Origin: Sphingobium limneticum
Lineage (GTDB): Bacteria; Pseudomonadota; Alphaproteobacteria; Sphingomonadales; Sphingomonadaceae
DNA: 64,000 bases
NCBI RefSeq assembly: GCF_008710155.1
Contig: NZ_VYPZ01000006.1
Coordinates: 1 to 64,000, forward strand
Reading direction: 5' to 3'
The position numbers were made by a program, and so were the translations under genes. Below are positions 27,390 through 37,035 of the stretch, one piece after another; position 1 is the first letter of the stretch, and each line of letters starts with the position of its first letter. The notes under the pieces were generated by a model. That model was not told the DNA's origin, did not search any database, and saw only the letters and a program-made list of their open reading frames with translations.

Positions 27390-27800
27390 ATGATGATTAT
27401 CCCCGCACGGCAACAATTGTTCGACGGCCTGGCCATTGGCGCGTCAGGGCTGTGCTTGGTCCATTGCCTCGTCCTGCCGCTGCTGATCATCCTGTTGCCC
27501 ACGCTGGCTGCCTTCCTGGCGGTCCCGGAAAGCTTCCATGTCTGGGCGCTTGTCTTCGCGGTCCCGACCAGCGGGCTGGCGCTCGCATCGGGTTATCGTC
27601 GCCACCATTGGCTACGACCGACGCTCGTGGCTCTGCCTGGCCTTATCCTGCTCGCACTCGGAGCCCTGGTCGCGCCGACCGGATGGATGGAAACCAGCCT
27701 GACCGTACCGGGCGCCATATTGCTGGCCATCGGCCATGCGCTCAACTGGCGGGCATTGCGTCACGCCAGTGTCGGGCCTTCCACTCCGCATCATCATTGA
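27390..27800 (+). CDS. MerC-domain membrane protein
   Basis: This frame encodes 136 residues with four predicted membrane helices. The first helix holds GLCLVHCLVLPLL, the C-X3-H-C pattern typical of MerC-domain proteins. The C-terminus ends in a histidine cluster (PHHH). MerC proteins were named for mercury uptake, but chromosomal members often lie beside zinc-regulated genes; the divergent cobW operon suggests a zinc or other metal role here. The ATGATG start leaves the first residue uncertain. It ends 13 bases before the M3 peptidase gene. Confidence 0.8.
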   Translation: MMIIPARQQLFDGLAIGASGLCLVHCLVLPLLIILLPTLAAFLAVPESFHVWALVFAVPTSGLALASGYRRHHWLRPTLVALPGLILLALGALVAPTGWMETSLTVPGAILLAIGHALNWRALRHASVGPSTPHHH

Positions 27801-27813
27801 CAGGATTTCCAAC

Positions 27814-29934
27814 GTGCAACCCGGTATATTTGCTCTTATGATATCGGCATCCATGATCGCGATGTCTCCTTCCCTCGCCGCGCCCGCAACCGACACGGCC
27901 AGTAGCCAGAGCGCAAATCCGCTGCTGCGCGACTGGACCACCCCCGATGGCGTGCCGCCTTATGACCTGATCCGCCCGGACCATTATGAACCGGCCTTCG
28001 ATACGGCGCTGGCGTCCGCACATGCCGACTATCGCCGGATCGCCGACAATCCGGCGCCACCCGACTTTGCCAACACGATCGAGGCGATGGAAGGGGCCGG
28101 CCGGCCGCTCGGCCGCATCGCCAACGCCTTCTTCAATGTCGCGTCGGCCGATGCGACGCCTGAAATCCAGACGATCGAAGCCAATGTCACGCCGAAGCTG
28201 ACACGCCTGTCGAACGAGATCTTCCTCGATCAAACATTGTTCGCGCGGGTCGACGCCGTGTGGAAATCCCGCGCCACGCTGAAGCTGGCGCCGGAACAGG
28301 CCCGTCTGCTGGAGGAAACCCACAAGCGCTTCGTGCGCGCGGGCGCAGCGCTCAGCCCGGCCGCCCGTCAGCGTGTCGCCGCCATCAATGAGGAGATGGC
28401 AAATCTGGGCGTCCAGTTCGGCCAGAAGCTGCTCGCCGACCAGAAGGCGAGTGACACATTCCTCACCGCAGCTGAAGTGGCTGGGCTACCCGAAGACCAG
28501 CGCAGCGCAGCGGCGACTGCCGCCAGTGCGGCGGGCCGGAACGGCAGCTACCTGATCCCGGCGACCCGTTCGGCAGCCGAACCTTTCCTGACCGCCGCGC
28601 CCAACCGCGCCGCGCGGGAGAAAGTCTGGCGCGCCTTCACCATGCGGGGTGACAACGGCAATGCCAACGATACCAACGCGATCATCGCGCAGTTGCTGAC
28701 GCTGCGGATCGAACGGGCAAAGCTGATGGGTGCGCCAAGCCATGCCGCCTTCGTGCTGGAAGATTCGATGGCAGGTACGCCCGACGCCGCGATGAACCTG
28801 CTGATGCAGGTCTATCGCCCGGCACTGGCCCGCGCGCTGGAGGAACAGCGGGACCTGAGCGCCCTCGCCGCCAAGGACGGCATCACCAAGCTCGCCCCTT
28901 GGGACTGGCGCTATTATGCCGAACAGGTCCGCAAGCAGCGCTTCGCCCTCGATGAGGCGGCCCTCAAGCAATATATGCCGCTCGACGCGATGGTCGACGC
29001 CCTGTTCGACACGACAAAGCGCCTCTATGGCGTGACCGCGCATGAGCGGACCGACATCCCCGTCTATGCCAGGGGCGTGCGCGTATGGGAAATGCGCGAA
29101 GCCGATGGCCGCAAGATCGGGCTATTCTATGCCGACTGGTTTGCCCGGCCAACCAAGCGCCCCGGCGCGTGGATGAACAGCCTGCGTGAACAGAACAGCC
29201 TGTTCGGCGACCTGCCGATCGTCGAAAATAATCAGAATATCCCCATGCCCGCACCGGGTCAGCCCGCGCTGATCTCCATCGATGAAGCCAGGACGCTGTT
29301 CCACGAATTCGGCCATGGCCTGCATGGACTGCTCAGCAAGGTGCGCTATCCCAGCCTATCGGGCACCGCAGTATCGCGCGACTTCGTGGAATTTCCGAGC
29401 CAGGTCTATGAACATTGGATCATCGAGCCGGACGTGCTGCGCAAACATGCCCGCAATGCCGCCGGTGAACCGATCCCCGAAGCCATGGTGCAGGCGATGG
29501 TCAATGCCCGCGGCTTCAACCAGGGCTATCTGACCGTGCAGCAGCTTTCATCCGCAATCCTCGACATGCGGTTGCACATGATGGGCAGCCTGCCCGCCAA
29601 CTTCGACGCGCGCGCCTGGGAGGCAGAGCAGCTCGGGTCGCTGGGCGTGCCCGAAGCGATCGGGATGCGCCATCGCCTCGCCCATTTCAGTCATATTTTC
29701 GACGGCGGCTACTCGGCCGGCTATTATGCCTATACCTGGGCTGAAGTGCTGGACGCCGATGGCTTCGCTGCGTTTAAGGAAGCGGACAACATCTTCGATC
29801 CGGCGCTGGCGGCAAAATTGCGGCATGAAGTGCTGGAGCGGGGCAATAGTCGCGACCCGGCCGAAAGCTACACCGCCTTCCGCGGCCGAATGCCGACAGC
29901 CGACGCGCTGCTGCGCAACCGGGGGCTTGAATGA
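27814..29934 (+). CDS. M3-family dipeptidyl carboxypeptidase (Dcp-like)
   Basis: This frame encodes 706 residues from a GTG at 27814, chosen because it gives a clean signal peptide (MQPGIFALMISASMIAM...SLAAPA); the internal ATG at 27838 would cut into it. The zinc site HEFGH (497-501) sits in FHEFGHGLHGLLS, and the second family region with DFVEFPSQVYEHW follows. Dcp removes C-terminal dipeptides and needs zinc. It is predicted to be periplasmic. The 13-base spacing to merC suggests co-transcription, which would place a zinc enzyme under the same control as metal genes. Confidence 0.9.
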   Translation: MQPGIFALMISASMIAMSPSLAAPATDTASSQSANPLLRDWTTPDGVPPYDLIRPDHYEPAFDTALASAHADYRRIADNPAPPDFANTIEAMEGAGRPLGRIANAFFNVASADATPEIQTIEANVTPKLTRLSNEIFLDQTLFARVDAVWKSRATLKLAPEQARLLEETHKRFVRAGAALSPAARQRVAAINEEMANLGVQFGQKLLADQKASDTFLTAAEVAGLPEDQRSAAATAASAAGRNGSYLIPATRSAAEPFLTAAPNRAAREKVWRAFTMRGDNGNANDTNAIIAQLLTLRIERAKLMGAPSHAAFVLEDSMAGTPDAAMNLLMQVYRPALARALEEQRDLSALAAKDGITKLAPWDWRYYAEQVRKQRFALDEAALKQYMPLDAMVDALFDTTKRLYGVTAHERTDIPVYARGVRVWEMREADGRKIGLFYADWFARPTKRPGAWMNSLREQNSLFGDLPIVENNQNIPMPAPGQPALISIDEARTLFHEFGHGLHGLLSKVRYPSLSGTAVSRDFVEFPSQVYEHWIIEPDVLRKHARNAAGEPIPEAMVQAMVNARGFNQGYLTVQQLSSAILDMRLHMMGSLPANFDARAWEAEQLGSLGVPEAIGMRHRLAHFSHIFDGGYSAGYYAYTWAEVLDADGFAAFKEADNIFDPALAAKLRHEVLERGNSRDPAESYTAFRGRMPTADALLRNRGLE

Positions 29935-30046
29935 CAGGCCCGTCATGCGCCATGTCAGGCGAAGAGGCGCTTACGCAGGTTGATTTGCAGCCGCCGGTCG
30001 GCGCTTTCTGCTCGGGATGCTACGGCTGATCCGTCGCCGTCAAAAA

Positions 30047-30075
30047 GGCGGGCGCGACATATAGGTCGGCCCGCC
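30047..30075 (-). terminator. Rho-independent terminator of the M1 peptidase operon
   Basis: GGCGGGC / GCCCGCC outer arms and CGAC / GTCG inner arms enclose a six-base loop, with one bulged G. On the minus strand the stem is followed by a run of five T. It lies between two convergent genes, 18 bases past the stop of the M1 peptidase gene. Confidence 0.75.
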
Positions 30076-30092
30076 CGTCCATCATCGTCCGA

Positions 30093-32063
30093 TCAGGGCA
30101 TAATCGCATTATTGCTGCGATCCCGATCAGGGATGCGGTGGTCAGGATCAATCTCTGCCTTCACGATCCTGCCCGCAGGAATACGCAGCGTCTGGCTGCC
30201 CTGACGGATCCATGTTTCCACCGGCACGGCCAGGTCGATATGATGCCCGTCAGCATAGGTTACGCGCAGGCTGGTTGGCATGAGCAACTTGTCACGCGTC
30301 TCGATCGAAAGGATCGCGCCCTTGGCCGGATCATCCTCGACATAGGCGATCTTCGTCACCGCCAGATCGAGCTGCCAGTTGTTGGCGTACCAGCCGCGCC
30401 ACCACCAGCTCAGATCCTCGCCCGCGCCGCTTTCCATCGCGCGGAAGAAGTCCGCAGGCTTGGGATGCCTGAAGGCCCATTCGGCAATGAAGCGACGAAA
30501 GGCAGGATCGAAGCGATCCGGCCCCAATATCTCCTCGCGCAGCAATTTGAGACCCAGCGCCGATTTGAAATAGGTCACGGGATGGCGATATTTCTCAATC
30601 ACCGTGTCCGACCGGCTCAGGATCGGCGGCGCGGCAGGATCGGCCAGGATCGGCAGGATTTCGTCCACCGGATTGCCACCGCCCGGCGCGAATTCCGAAT
30701 CCCGCTTGGGCGCATATTCGCCATGGTTGAAATCGTCCGATTCATAGATGTCGATGAAGGTGTTGAAGCCTTCATCCATCCAGGCGTCGCGCCGTTCATC
30801 GAAGCCGACGATCATCGGAAACCAGCTGTGCCCGATCTCGTGCGCGCTGATCCAGAACAGCTCCTTGCCCTTGTCGTCGATGCCGTCGAACACGATGCCG
30901 GGATATTCCATGCCGGTGGCGGGACCGGCAATGTTGATCGCGGCGGGCCAAGGATAGGGATACCAGCGCTTGGAGAAGCGCTCGACCGCGTCCTTCATAT
31001 ATTCGGTCGACCGGCCCCAACGGTCATTCCCCTGGCTTTCAGCCGGGTAGAAGGACATAGCGAGCGACGTCTGGCCACCGGGCAAATTGATGCGCGCCGC
31101 ATCCCAGGCGAACACCGGCGATGCGCTCCAGGCCACATCGCGCGTATCCTTCATGCGGAAATGCCAAGTCAGCATGCCATCGCGCTTGGGCCGGGTCGCG
31201 GGATCGGTAATCTCGCCGGGCGCGCGGATCATCACCGTCGCGTCGCTTGTCCGCGCCTCGTTCAGCCGCGCCATCTGCGTGGCGGTCAGCACTTCCGACG
31301 GATTGACCAGTTCGCCAGACCCGGCGACCAGCATATTGGCCGGAACCGTCAGCCAATAGTCGAAATCGCCATATTCCAGGTAGAATTCCTGGGCGAGATA
31401 GGGTGCGGTGTCCCATCCCCTGATGTCATCATAGACCGCCATGCGCGGATACCATTGGGCGACGTCATAGATTTCGCCATCGCGCGCCGGTCCCCATGCG
31501 GTGCGACCGCCGAACAGGCCCGGCACGGTATAATGATATTGGATGGTGATGACCGCGCTCTGCCCGGCGGCGAGCGGCGTGGCGAGCGGCAGCCTGGCCC
31601 GCGTATCGCTGATCAGCGGCGTCACCGCGATCGGCTTGGCGCCATTGATCGATACCGTCACCGTCTCCAGCGGCATGCCATCGGTCGCCCCCGATCGCCC
31701 GCGCCGACCACCCGCGCCAAAGGAGCGCTGGCCACGGGAGTCCGGGCGATAGAGATTCTGGTCCAGTTGCAGCCACAGCGCATCCAGACTGTCCGGGCTG
31801 TTGTTGCGATAGCTGATCTGGACGCTGGCCCTGATCGTCTTGCTTGCCGTGTCGAGCGTGGCGTGGATCGCATAGTCGGCCCGGTTCTGCCAATGGCGCG
31901 GTCCCGGCAGCCCGGCCGGCCCGCGATAATCATTGACAGCCTGTCCCATGTCGAATGGCGCGAATGTCTCCAGCGGCTGATAGCCTTCGGGCGCCCCCGC
32001 CCCCATCAGCGCCAGTGCGCCCATGGCCGACAGGATCGCCTGTCCACGCTTCATTCCGTTCAT
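30093..32063 (-). CDS. M1-family zinc aminopeptidase-like protein, exported
   Basis: This frame encodes 656 residues with a good AAGGGG ribosome site before the ATG. A signal peptide (about 1-24) precedes an M1-type N-terminal beta domain. The catalytic domain holds the exopeptidase-like GMEYPG motif (about 384-389), the zinc site H408-E-I-G-H412 and the third ligand E431 in MDEGFNTF. The family removes N-terminal residues from peptides. It is the last gene of the minus-strand set receptor, ester hydrolase, peptidase, with a 53-base gap to the hydrolase and a terminator behind it. Confidence 0.9.
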   Translation of the reverse strand: MNGMKRGQAILSAMGALALMGAGAPEGYQPLETFAPFDMGQAVNDYRGPAGLPGPRHWQNRADYAIHATLDTASKTIRASVQISYRNNSPDSLDALWLQLDQNLYRPDSRGQRSFGAGGRRGRSGATDGMPLETVTVSINGAKPIAVTPLISDTRARLPLATPLAAGQSAVITIQYHYTVPGLFGGRTAWGPARDGEIYDVAQWYPRMAVYDDIRGWDTAPYLAQEFYLEYGDFDYWLTVPANMLVAGSGELVNPSEVLTATQMARLNEARTSDATVMIRAPGEITDPATRPKRDGMLTWHFRMKDTRDVAWSASPVFAWDAARINLPGGQTSLAMSFYPAESQGNDRWGRSTEYMKDAVERFSKRWYPYPWPAAINIAGPATGMEYPGIVFDGIDDKGKELFWISAHEIGHSWFPMIVGFDERRDAWMDEGFNTFIDIYESDDFNHGEYAPKRDSEFAPGGGNPVDEILPILADPAAPPILSRSDTVIEKYRHPVTYFKSALGLKLLREEILGPDRFDPAFRRFIAEWAFRHPKPADFFRAMESGAGEDLSWWWRGWYANNWQLDLAVTKIAYVEDDPAKGAILSIETRDKLLMPTSLRVTYADGHHIDLAVPVETWIRQGSQTLRIPAGRIVKAEIDPDHRIPDRDRSNNAIMP

Positions 32064-32116
32064 TGCTACCCCTTTTTCTTGTCTGATCTAATGCTGTGCC
32101 CGACTGTGCCCGTCGA

Positions 32117-34060
32117 TCAGGGAACGATCGGCAGCATCACCGAACTGGCCGATGCGCCGCCATGCCAGATGCTCTGCGTCGCCTTCTTGTAGTCGCCGGG
32201 CTTGGCGAACATGATGTTGTCGACGAAGCTTTGCGGGTTGCGGTCATAGAGCGGGAACAGGCTCGACTGCACCTGCACCATGATCCGGTGTCCGGGCAGG
32301 AAGACATGGTTCACGTTCGGCAGCGCCCAGCTATAGCGTTCGACCTTGCCCGGCTTGATCGCGACAGGCTTGGCGAAATCCTCGCGATAGCGGCCGCGGA
32401 AAATCTCGATCCCGATCGGCAGTTCATAGCCCGCCATGGACGGCTTGCCGCCCTGATCGGCGGGTTCGGGCACGTCATTGGGATAGACGTCGATCAGCTT
32501 CACTACCCAATCGCTGTCGGTGCCGCTGGTCGCGGCGAACAGGTCCACCTGTGGCGCCCCCATGATGTGGACCGGCTTGTCGAGCGGCCCGGTCTGCCAC
32601 ACGGCCACATCGGGACGATCCGACACGAAACGCTGGTCATGGACCAGCCAGGGCTTCCACTGGGTCGCATCGCCCATGTCGATCGGGCGCGGCAGGAAGG
32701 GGACCGGATGGGCGGGATCGCTGACATAATCGTCATGACCGGCCTGCGCGGGCTTGGCAAAACCGGCCTTGCCGTCGGCCGCCAGATAGAGCGGCGTCTG
32801 CGTCCCCATCGGCCAGCGCGGCGAGGTCTGCCATTCATTGATGCCGGTGGCATAGGTCAGCACCGGCGGGGTCCGGGGGGCGGGCGCCCCCTTGAGATAA
32901 TGGTCGAAGAAGGGCTTCATCCATTTGACCCGCCACTCCTTCGCCGTGTCGCCGGCAAAGTCCAGCGCGCCCAGGCTCCAGCCGCCATGGTTCGCACCCG
33001 AATGGCGCCATGGCCCGATCACCAGGCTGACCATGTCGTTATTCTTGTCCTTGGGTTCCAGCACGCGATAGACCGCCGGGGCGCCATAGCTGTCTTCCTG
33101 GTCCCACTGCCCCAGTTCCAGCATGGTCGGCACCGTCAGCGGCCGTTCGGCCAGCCATTTGTCGACCGCCTGCAACGACCAGAAATCGGTATAGGCCGGG
33201 TTCTCCAGGAATTTGCGGACGCCTGGCACCTTCTCGATGCCCAGCTTCCGGGCAAAGTCGCCAGCCGACCCGGCTTCGAGATAACGGCTATAATGGTCGC
33301 CCTCGCCCAGCGCGAACTCGCCGCCGCCATCACCCTTGTTGAACGCCTGCCCCACCGCATAATCGAGCGAACTCATGCGGAAGGCGCCATTGTGGAACCA
33401 GTCGTCGCCCATCCAGCCATCGACCATCGGGCTTTCGGGGACGGCGGCCTTGAGCGCCGGATGCGGGTTGATTTCCGCCATCAGCGTGGTGAAGCCCAGA
33501 TAGGATGAGCCGATGATGCCGACCTTGCCATTGGATTCCGGCACATTCTTCACCAGCCAATCGATCGTGTCCCAGGCGTCGGTGGATTCGTCGATGCCGG
33601 TGTCGTTCAGCGGCCCGACGATCGGCCGGTTCATGATATACTGGCCTTCCGACCGGTGCATGCCGCGAATATCCTGATGGACGATGACATAGCCGTCCTC
33701 GGCAAATTCGGTGTCCATCACATCCAGATTGTCGACGATGCGCTGGCTGGCGACACGGTGCGCCGATCCATGGGCGTCATAGGGACTGCGCGACAGCAGG
33801 ATCGGGCCGTTCTTCACCCCCTTCTTCATCATGATGATGGTGTAGAGCTTGGTCCCGTCGCGCATCGGGATCATCACTTCGCGGCGGACAAAGTCGGCGG
33901 ATGGCAATGTCTGCTCATAATGATCGATCACGTCCGGCGTCATCGGCGTCACCCGATCGGGCGCCTGCGCCGCAGTCATCAGCATGGCCGCCCCCGCCAG
34001 CAGCAACGGTCGTAGCTTCCCGGCCAGAGCAGTAGCGGCGGCCGAACGATGTGCGATCAT
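32117..34060 (-). CDS. Alpha-amino-acid ester hydrolase (S15/CocE-NonD clan; beta-lactam acylase family)
   Basis: This frame encodes 647 residues with a signal peptide (about 1-32). The alpha/beta-hydrolase nucleophile is S186 in GSSYLG, the acid is D320 in QWDQED and the histidine is H353 in GPWRHSG. The carboxylate cluster that binds the substrate's free amino group in this enzyme class is complete: D220 in GWMGDDW, then E322 and D323 in WDQED. From memory, the spacings agree within one residue with the Xanthomonas citri enzyme (S174, D208, D307, E309, D310, H340). Such enzymes cleave and form alpha-amino acid esters and amides, including the side chain of ampicillin and cephalexin; the natural substrate is unknown. 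Upstream (34061-34287) is a 227-base gap with a GACATG/CATGTC dyad at 34129-34152, probably holding its promoter. Confidence 0.88.
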   Translation of the reverse strand: MIAHRSAAATALAGKLRPLLLAGAAMLMTAAQAPDRVTPMTPDVIDHYEQTLPSADFVRREVMIPMRDGTKLYTIIMMKKGVKNGPILLSRSPYDAHGSAHRVASQRIVDNLDVMDTEFAEDGYVIVHQDIRGMHRSEGQYIMNRPIVGPLNDTGIDESTDAWDTIDWLVKNVPESNGKVGIIGSSYLGFTTLMAEINPHPALKAAVPESPMVDGWMGDDWFHNGAFRMSSLDYAVGQAFNKGDGGGEFALGEGDHYSRYLEAGSAGDFARKLGIEKVPGVRKFLENPAYTDFWSLQAVDKWLAERPLTVPTMLELGQWDQEDSYGAPAVYRVLEPKDKNNDMVSLVIGPWRHSGANHGGWSLGALDFAGDTAKEWRVKWMKPFFDHYLKGAPAPRTPPVLTYATGINEWQTSPRWPMGTQTPLYLAADGKAGFAKPAQAGHDDYVSDPAHPVPFLPRPIDMGDATQWKPWLVHDQRFVSDRPDVAVWQTGPLDKPVHIMGAPQVDLFAATSGTDSDWVVKLIDVYPNDVPEPADQGGKPSMAGYELPIGIEIFRGRYREDFAKPVAIKPGKVERYSWALPNVNHVFLPGHRIMVQVQSSLFPLYDRNPQSFVDNIMFAKPGDYKKATQSIWHGGASASSVMLPIVP

Positions 34061-34287
34061 GACGATATTCCCGAAATTGGAAGCCGGACACGACAGCCGT
34101 CCGACCTGAATGAACAGGGTGCATGCAGGACATGCTTGCGCATAATCATGTCTGCAGCAACAATGATATATTGTCCCATTCAGCAGGGCCGCAGGGCAAA
34201 GGCAAGGCCCTTGTCGCCCGAACCAGATGATGGGAATGCGATGTCGGCGCGCGGCGCTGAATGCCCGCCCCCGCGCCGCTCTCCTGC

Positions 34288-36903
34288 CTAGAATTCCAGC
34301 CCCGCCCGGACGAAGACTGTTCGGCCGTTAAAGCCAAAGGGGGATATCGCATTATAGGGCTGGCTGCCGGCGCTGTCCGCGCCATTGGTTCCAGCCGCCA
34401 CGCTGGCAACGGTCGATGCGATATTCCTGTCCGGATAGACATCGAACAGATTCTGCGCGCCGACGCTCAGACGCAGGGTCGGGTTTGCCTGCCATGCAAG
34501 TTCGACATCGGTCACGATCTTCGCACCGAATTTCTGGATGATATCGGAATTGGCACTGGTCGCCGACACGGGAACCAGCGTGACATCATAGCCCGGCACC
34601 AGTGCGGCGATCTGCGCCGGCGTCTTGTTGGTCAGCGCCACCGTGGATACTTCGCCATAGCGTGTATTGGTGACCGACAGCGACAGCGGCCCGCGCGCGT
34701 AAGTGATGTCCAGACTGACCTTGCTGCGCGGCAGACTGTCGGAAAAGCGCAATTGCTGGGTCAGGTCGAACAGCGGTGTCGTGATTCCGAGGGCTGCCAG
34801 CGGGGCTGGCGTGCCGGCGATGCGATCAAATTCGGTCTTGTTGTAATTGCCTGCCAATATGGCGCGCAAATTGCTGCCGTCGGCGAAACGATGCCGATAG
34901 CTGACGATCAGATCGATCCCCTTGGTCGTGGTGTCGACCGCGTTGGTGAGGTAGGAGATCGCGCTGAAATTACCCTGTCCGTTGGCCGCCAGATAGCTGG
35001 TCAGACGGCTGTCCTGGAAGGTGGAGGATATGGCGATGCGGTCGCGCAGTTTGATGCGATAAGCGTCCAGCGTGGCCGTCAACGATCCGCCGTCATAGAC
35101 CAGCCCCGCCGAGAGGTTACGCGATTTTTCCGGCTTCAGATCGCTTGCTCCGGCGAGGCGCGCGGCAGCACTGTCGACCGCCGCCACCCGAACGATTGCC
35201 TGCTGGCCGTTGAGGATCAGCGTGTTGGAGGCGTTGTAGCCCGATTGCGCCAGGGCCGGGGCACGAAACGCCGTGTTGAAGGACGCCCGCGCTGCCAGCC
35301 CGGCAATCAGGTCCAGCCGCCCGGCAATCTTGTAATTGGTCGTGTTGCCGAAATCCGAATAATGTTCGTGCCGAACCGCCCCCTGCAGCAACAGGCGATC
35401 AAACAGCCGCTTTTCCGCATCGATATAGACGGCATAGCTTTGCCGGTTGAGCGAGGCCCGGTCGTCGGCACCATTGCTGGGACCGGGCTGGGCGCCGACG
35501 ATGGCGGGCTTTCCTGCATTGGGCCCGTCGAGGATCGGCACACCGCCATCCAGATAGCCCGCCGCGTCGCCGGAAAAGAGCCGATAGGTCTCCTCCCGAA
35601 ACTCCAGTCCCATGGCCAGCTTGAGCGGGGCATCGTCACCTAGCGGAATCTCGCGCGTCAGGTCCAGGTTGCTGGTGCACTGATAGAAATCGGCACCCAG
35701 ACGGTAGAAGCGCGTGGGCGAACTGGTTCCCATCGACACGTTGACGCTATTCTCATAGGTCAGGTCTTGCGAATTGACGCCATAGACGGTCGAAAGATCC
35801 CAGCCAAAGCCGGCGAGATCATCGCCCCTGATCCCCATAGCCAGCGAGAAATTCTCGATCCGCGAATCCAGCCGCGGGCGATAGCCATCGGGATAATAAG
35901 CGCGCAGCGTTTCGTCCTGCCCTGGCCGACGGAAGAAATATTCGATGTCGCCATCAAGGCGGCTATATCCGCCGAAGGAATAGACCTCGACACCCTCGGA
36001 CGCAGGCGCGACGAAGTTATAGAAGATCTGCTTGTTGATATTGGGCTGATCGCCGAAGCGGAACACGTCACGATCAAATGTTGCCTCCCGCGGGTCCAGC
36101 GTGCCGTTGGATGGGGTCAGGCCAGTGCCGGACCCGTAATTGCCGGAGATCGCGATGGGGTTCCCCGCCGCATTGGTCCCAAAATATTGTTGCCTGGTGT
36201 CGGGTAGCGCACGATTGGTCCCCTCCCGCTGCTGAACGGATGCGGTCAGCCGAAAGACGCCGGTTTCGCCGACGGCAATGCCCGATGAAACGCTCGCTTC
36301 CCAAAATTCGCCATCGCCTTGCGTCGTCATGCCGCCCGTCACCTGCGCACGCGTACCAACCGACTGGTCGAGCATCAGATTGATCACGCCGGAAATGGCG
36401 TCCGACCCATATTGCGCCGACGCACCATCGCGCAGCACCTCCGCCCGTGACAGGGCGAAGGACGGGATGGCGTTGAAATCGACGGAGATATCCCCACGAC
36501 CGACGCCGTTACTCGCATTGAGATCCGCCGATGTGTGCCGGCGCTTGCCGTTGATCAGCAGCAGCACCTCACCCGGTCCCAATCCCCGCAGCGACGGCGG
36601 CGTCAGATAGTCGCCCACGCCCGAGCCAAGAGGACGGGGTGTGTTGAAACTTGGTACGGTGACCTTGAGCTGCTGGATCAGGTCGACACGGCCACTCTGC
36701 TGCAACTGTTCGCGGCTGACCGCATCGACGGGCGTGGCCGACTGCGTTGCGGTACGCCCGCCAAAGCGGCTGCCGGTAATGATGATATCCTGCCCGCCTT
36801 CAGCCTGGGCGGACGGAATGGAGACGGCTTCCTGAGCAAAGGCAGGCATGGCCATCATCCCGGACGCGAGCAGCGCCGGGATCAGCTTGGACGTAAAAGA
36901 CAA
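34288..36903 (-). CDS. TonB-dependent outer-membrane receptor
   Basis: This frame encodes about 871 residues from a TTG at 36903, chosen because it follows a GGGGTG sequence and gives a compact signal peptide (MSFTSKLIPALLASGMMAMPAFAQ); a TTG at 36918 would add five residues. The TonB-box region DIIITGSRFGG, the plug (with LRGLGPGEVLLLINGKRR and VEVLRDGASAQYGSDAISGVIN-like text) and a full barrel ending in the aromatic VFVRAGLEF are present. The long-plug type with 'GLGPG.vLvLvnGkR' is common for peptide or carbohydrate uptake in sphingomonads. It heads the set with the ester hydrolase and M1 peptidase, so amino-acyl compounds or peptides are the likely cargo. Confidence 0.9.
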   Translation of the reverse strand: MSFTSKLIPALLASGMMAMPAFAQEAVSIPSAQAEGGQDIIITGSRFGGRTATQSATPVDAVSREQLQQSGRVDLIQQLKVTVPSFNTPRPLGSGVGDYLTPPSLRGLGPGEVLLLINGKRRHTSADLNASNGVGRGDISVDFNAIPSFALSRAEVLRDGASAQYGSDAISGVINLMLDQSVGTRAQVTGGMTTQGDGEFWEASVSSGIAVGETGVFRLTASVQQREGTNRALPDTRQQYFGTNAAGNPIAISGNYGSGTGLTPSNGTLDPREATFDRDVFRFGDQPNINKQIFYNFVAPASEGVEVYSFGGYSRLDGDIEYFFRRPGQDETLRAYYPDGYRPRLDSRIENFSLAMGIRGDDLAGFGWDLSTVYGVNSQDLTYENSVNVSMGTSSPTRFYRLGADFYQCTSNLDLTREIPLGDDAPLKLAMGLEFREETYRLFSGDAAGYLDGGVPILDGPNAGKPAIVGAQPGPSNGADDRASLNRQSYAVYIDAEKRLFDRLLLQGAVRHEHYSDFGNTTNYKIAGRLDLIAGLAARASFNTAFRAPALAQSGYNASNTLILNGQQAIVRVAAVDSAAARLAGASDLKPEKSRNLSAGLVYDGGSLTATLDAYRIKLRDRIAISSTFQDSRLTSYLAANGQGNFSAISYLTNAVDTTTKGIDLIVSYRHRFADGSNLRAILAGNYNKTEFDRIAGTPAPLAALGITTPLFDLTQQLRFSDSLPRSKVSLDITYARGPLSLSVTNTRYGEVSTVALTNKTPAQIAALVPGYDVTLVPVSATSANSDIIQKFGAKIVTDVELAWQANPTLRLSVGAQNLFDVYPDRNIASTVASVAAGTNGADSAGSQPYNAISPFGFNGRTVFVRAGLEF

Positions 36904-37035
36904 GATCGCACCCCACAACTTGTAACGTTATCTCATCTCGTGCTACTGGCGCAGCCCTAGCCGTGACGCAAGCCTTGTCGTTCAATTTTCGTCACCTGAT
37001 CCTTACAGCCAATCATCCAACGGAGAGACAGCAGC
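36904..37035. promoter_or_regulatory. Divergent promoter region shared by the TonB receptor and FAD oxidoreductase genes
   Basis: The gap is the only place from which both divergent genes can be transcribed, so shared control is likely. It holds an AACGTT-centred short dyad near 36926. I cannot identify the -35 and -10 elements with confidence. Confidence 0.4.

Noticed and set aside
34261..35643. Plus-strand open frame (460 codons) opposite the TonB receptor
   Set aside because: Antisense shadow of a confident receptor gene; no independent ribosome site or motif.
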